Assembly: GCA_024811115.1 (NCBI GenBank)
Contig: JAKOGH010001142.1
Location: forward strand, 1-11,680
Source of the DNA: Terana coerulea
Taxonomy: Eukaryota > Basidiomycota > Agaricomycetes > Polyporales > Phanerochaetaceae
Direction: 5' to 3'
Length of the DNA stretch: 11,680 nucleotides
Below are positions 8,560-11,680 of the stretch, in pieces. Each line of letters opens with the position of its first letter. The first letter of the stretch is position 1. Both the position numbers and the translations under genes were made by a program. The notes beneath the pieces are model-generated. The model was given only the letters and a program-made list of their open reading frames with translations. It was not told the origin of the DNA and did not search any database.

Positions 8560-8621
8560 TTGATTTTCGTCCAACAGGACGCGGTCGAGGCTTGACCGGT
8601 GTCGAGAAAGGGCGGGCTTCG

Positions 8622-8646
8622 ATGCATGCATTCTTCCCGATCGGGA
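8622..8646. promoter_or_regulatory. Two adjacent perfect palindromes
   Basis: ATGCATGCAT (8622-8631) and TCCCGATCGGGA (8635-8646) are perfect palindromes of 10 and 12 bp separated by 3 bp. A TGACGTCG sequence, one base off a CRE/bZIP site, follows at about 8653. They lie 100-130 bp upstream of the TATA box at 8514-8520 on the minus strand. Possible regulator-binding sites; chance cannot be excluded. Confidence 0.4.
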
Positions 8647-8660
8647 TGTCTTGACGTCGG

Positions 8661-9344
8661 GAAGGGGCGGGTGTTGAGTAGCCTCGTTTTGATGCGCTGT
8701 TTTGCACCCAAAAACTAGACAAATAAGCCACTCCAAGGCCTAAGCCAAAAGTCACAAGTAGAAGCTCAGCGAGGAGTAAGCACAGATCCAGACAAGCTAC
8801 CTTGCCGTGGTCGTGGCAGGAGAGAAGGAACCAGAGAAATTGCCTCTTCGGGCTGGCCATCCGGCGTCTCCGGAGAATGCCGTTGCAGGGCCACGCGAGG
8901 AGCACGTTGCTCGGTCTGACAACGTTTTGACCGAAGTCGGCAACACTGACTTCCCGCGAGGATCTCGGGCGGACGAGTGCATTCGAAAATCTGCACGAAA
9001 TTCGTTCTCAAAGTACTATAGAGCCTGAGCTTACTTGCGTACGGCAAAAATCTTCCACTCATGAAATGGCAGCCCAATATGGCAGGTGTGTATGTTCGTG
9101 GGACCCGGATGTGGAGCGTGAAGTGGCACCACTGGAAATGACGGCTGCCTCAGGGCTGCGCGGGGCCCAGGCGGACACGCTAAAGGTGCGTTCTCCCTCG
9201 TGCTCTTGCGTATTCTGCTTGAACCTTGCATCCTCCGGGCTTTATACTTAGAATATACCAAGTTCATACCAACCCCGAATCAAGTACCCAGGACGTTCAA
9301 GTATCGCGTTCCTCGCGTTACGTTTGCCTCACGGACGCCAATCA
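8661..9344 (+). promoter_or_regulatory. Upstream region of the second MFS gene
   Basis: About 680 bp without a convincing gene. A CCAAT box lies at 9074-9078 on the plus strand. A TATA-like TATACTTA at 9243-9250 is 102 bp upstream of the ATG at 9345, the first ATG after it in any plus-strand frame. A minus-strand frame around 8905-8700 translates to a hydrophobic, membrane-like segment but has no family motif and no clear start, so I leave it out. Confidence 0.35.
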
Positions 9345-11680
9345 ATGCCTACTTCGGACACGAAGGCTATAACACCAGCGAGCGGGATCCGTTGCTCGCA
9401 AATTCTCCTCGAATACCTGAAGCGTCAGAGGATGGAAGACCTGCATCACGAGACAGCGAAGGCTCTGGCAGGACGCCATGCAGCGCACCCGTGCAACTCC
9501 CAGATACCAAGCGGTACGCAATTATCGCCGGCCTCTGGCTTGCCACTTTCCTCTCTGTGGGTTTTTATTATTATATCTTACACGGAGGATTATTGACTCA
9601 GAATATTGTTTTGCAAGTCTGCAAATTGTACGAAAAGCCCTGCAGCTTTCTGAGTGTGCTTCATGAGCTGACGTTCATGTTGGTTATTCCACCTACAGCA
9701 ACCCTTGTAGCCACAGGTGCGTCATTACATGACTCTCATACAACGTTTTTAACACGCTGCGCCAGTGCTGTCCGATATGTCATCAGAGTTCCACCAGTCG
9801 CACCAAGCGGGCTGGCTCGGCACATCGTCAGTGTCCCTGGACCTACGGGCTGTGATGTCGTCTGCACCAACACTGACCCTCACTCATGGTGTAGGTACCT
9901 TCTGGCCACATGCACCTTCACGCCACTATATGGCCGACTGTGCGACATAATCGGGCGCAGAGCTGCGGTGCAGACCGCGATAGTGCTCTCGACCGTTGGA
10001 TGCATAGCGAGCGCCATGTCGAGAAATATGCTTGTTTTGATATTCGCTCGCTTCGTACGCACGCACCTCGCACCTCGCGTCCGCTTCGTGACTGACAGTT
10101 ATGATAGCTTAGCGGCCTCGGAGGCGGCGGAGTTCTTACTACAGCAACGTAGGTCCTTTTTCTTCTTAAAGTTGGTCAGAGTAATTACTTTGACATCGAT
10201 GAACAGAATCGTCACCAGCGACCTGTTTCACCTGCGAAACCGAGCCATCACACAAGCTCTTGCGATGGTATGCAACAGTGTAAGTCTACACCTCTGTATC
10301 CCTGATATAAACTATCCGGAGCCTGACCCTTGCATAGATAGGTATGGGGGTCGGAGGGCCTCTCGGCGGCTTTATCAGTGATCGGTACGTCTCTGGGATG
10401 AGTTCACATGATCGTAAGTGACTCACCGAGATTTCTTGCAGGTTTGGCTGGCGGTGGGCATTCATCGCGCAAATACCCCTGTTTTGCCTCTCTTTCCTAC
10501 TCATCACGTTCAACTTGACGTACTCTACATCGGTGCGTTGAAGCGACTCCTTCCAGGGCGGCCTTGAGCTCAGCCACGCCCGCACGTATGACAGAACATC
10601 TGCAAGACCGTGAAGGATACGACCAAGCGGGTGGACATCACGGGGACGGTTCTGCTGTTTGGATCGGTCAGTGCTTTCAAAGCGCCTTTCTTTGGTTGAA
10701 ATCGCTGATGGGTGCTTGACCAGGTACTCTGCTTCCTGCTCTTCCTGAGCTACCATGCGAATGACTATCTACCAGTACGCACATATGCTCTCGCCTTTTT
10801 TTCTACTCAGAGCTCAACCTGCCCCGTCCAGTGGTCCCATCCGTACGTCCACTGGCCCTTCATCGGCTTCATCGTGCTCGGCGTCCTCTTCCTCGTCGTC
10901 GAGCTCCGCTGGGCGCACGAGCCGGTCCTCGCGCCCTTCCTGCTCCGGCAGAAGGTGCCGCTGCTCATCGGGATCAGCAACTTCTTCGTCGCGCTCTGCA
11001 ACTTCGCCGTGCTCTACTTCTTCCCGATGTGGTTCCGCACCGTGCGTCTCGACGGCGCCGGGCGCGCCGGCGCGCACCTCATCCCGAACGGCGTGTCCTT
11101 CTCTGCGGGTCGCTCTTTGCTGGGTGCGTGGATGTGGAAGAGAAGGGTGTGTCGTGATGCTGATGTAGGCGGCAGGTTGGCGATGCGGTGACTGGCACGT
11201 ATAAAGTCCTGGATCTGTTCTTCGGGCCGTTTGCCATCCTTGGCACGGTCCTTCTTACCATGATGCGCGAGGACTCGCCGCCGGTTCAGCTGTGGCTGAG
11301 CATCGTCAGTCAACACACACCCTAAAAGGAAAACTGCGCGGCTGACTGCGAAATCCGTAGATTCCACTGGGTTTCGGAAACGGTGTTGCATTGCAAGCTA
11401 TGACAATTGCGTCTGGCAAACTTACCTGGTACTTTTGATACTTCGTCCTAACGAACGACTTACCGAGAGACGTTTGTAGAGTCCGCGATAGCCGTAGGCA
11501 CCGGATTCGGGCAGCTCTTCCGTGGCCTTGGTTCGTACACATACTCCCGATGCTCTCGTTCTGCGTTAACACACAGCCCAAGGTCAAGTCTCCGGCGTCG
11601 CCGTGTCGTCCGCGCTGTTCCAAGCCGAGCTCAACACGAACTTGCGGGCCCGCATACACGGCGATGACGCCGAAGAGGTG
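9345..11680 (+). CDS. MFS transporter, DHA2 / vacuolar amino-acid type, copy 2 (frameshifted, runs off the window)
   Basis: Paralogue of the transporter at 1508-4485 with the same predicted role. Exons: 9345-9556, 9618-9627, 9699-9716, 9766-9826, 9895-10054, 10108-10148, 10207-10279, 10338-10384, 10442-10532, 10595-10666, 10724-10774, 10832-11123, 11176-11304, 11361-11428, 11480-11530, 11583 onward. Most exon lengths equal those of copy 1 (10, 18, 160, 41, 47, 91, 72, 51, 51 nt). Motifs: SERDPLL near the N terminus, a classical acidic dileucine signal; SANSTLVAT in helix 1; motif A YGRLCDIIGRR with the usual Asp; motif C VGGPLGG followed by FGWRWAFIAQIP; VGTGFGQLFRG late in the protein. The start is uncertain: the ATG at 9345 is one base out of frame with the rest of exon 1, and that frame has no ATG of its own. 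Further breaks lie near 11103, 11189 and 11413. Introns 7 and 15 of copy 1 are absent. The C terminus lies beyond 11680. Confidence 0.88.
9618..9627 (+). other. 10-nt microexon (exon 2 of MFS copy 2)
   Basis: TCTGCAAATT lies between a GCAAG acceptor and a GTACGA donor. Spliced between 9556 and 9699 it restores the first-helix motif as SANSTLVAT, in line with SLNTTLVAT in copy 1. Its length and phase are the same as those of the microexon at 1737-1746. Confidence 0.85.

Noticed and set aside
8459..8905. Minus-strand frame with a hydrophobic, membrane-like segment
   Set aside because: Overlaps the palindrome and TATA region, has no recognisable family motif and no good start; hydrophobicity alone is not enough.
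10814..11157. Long frames on both strands rich in Ala, Arg, Glu or Ser
   Set aside because: They are shadows of the GC-rich exon 13 of MFS copy 2.
1..11680. Transposon, tRNA, rRNA or CRISPR array
   Set aside because: No terminal repeats with a transposase frame, no cloverleaf sequence and no spaced repeat array were seen; the only tandem repeat is the short one at 14-64.

Overview
The window looks like nuclear DNA of a filamentous basidiomycete, probably an Agaricomycete. The coding regions are cut by many short introns (about 42-73 bp, GT..AG), the proteins are typical fungal families, and no bacterial operon, RNA gene or CRISPR array is visible. No database search was possible; family calls rest on motifs and on comparing the two related genes inside the window.

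Layout: a three-unit 17-bp tandem repeat (14-64); a small two-exon gene of unknown function on the minus strand (640 to 182) with a TATA box; a promoter-like stretch with GCCANTGGC sites (742-972); a 19-exon MFS transporter on the plus strand (1508-4485); a nine-exon FAD-dependent monooxygenase on the minus strand (6528 to 4723), convergent with the transporter; about 2.8 kb of mostly non-coding DNA with two weak small-gene candidates (7682-7987 plus, 8462-8235 minus) and a cluster of palindromes (8526-8646); and a second MFS transporter on the plus strand (9345 to beyond 11680), a paralogue of the first.

The two transporters share nearly every intron position and exon length, including a 10-nt microexon, so they are a duplicated pair flanking the monooxygenase. 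The second copy lacks two introns present in the first. They resemble the DHA2 / vacuolar amino-acid transporter side of the MFS. With the monooxygenase they could form a small oxidation-plus-compartmentation module, but that is inference from neighbourhood only.

The most important caution is that all three large genes carry small indels that break the frame inside otherwise well conserved coding sequence. In the transporters these are 1- or 2-nt losses, several in or next to short homopolymers; the monooxygenase has one extra base (or two missing). Either the assembly has indel errors or these genes are recent pseudogenes. Because amino-acid conservation continues on both sides of each break, sequence error is the simpler reading.
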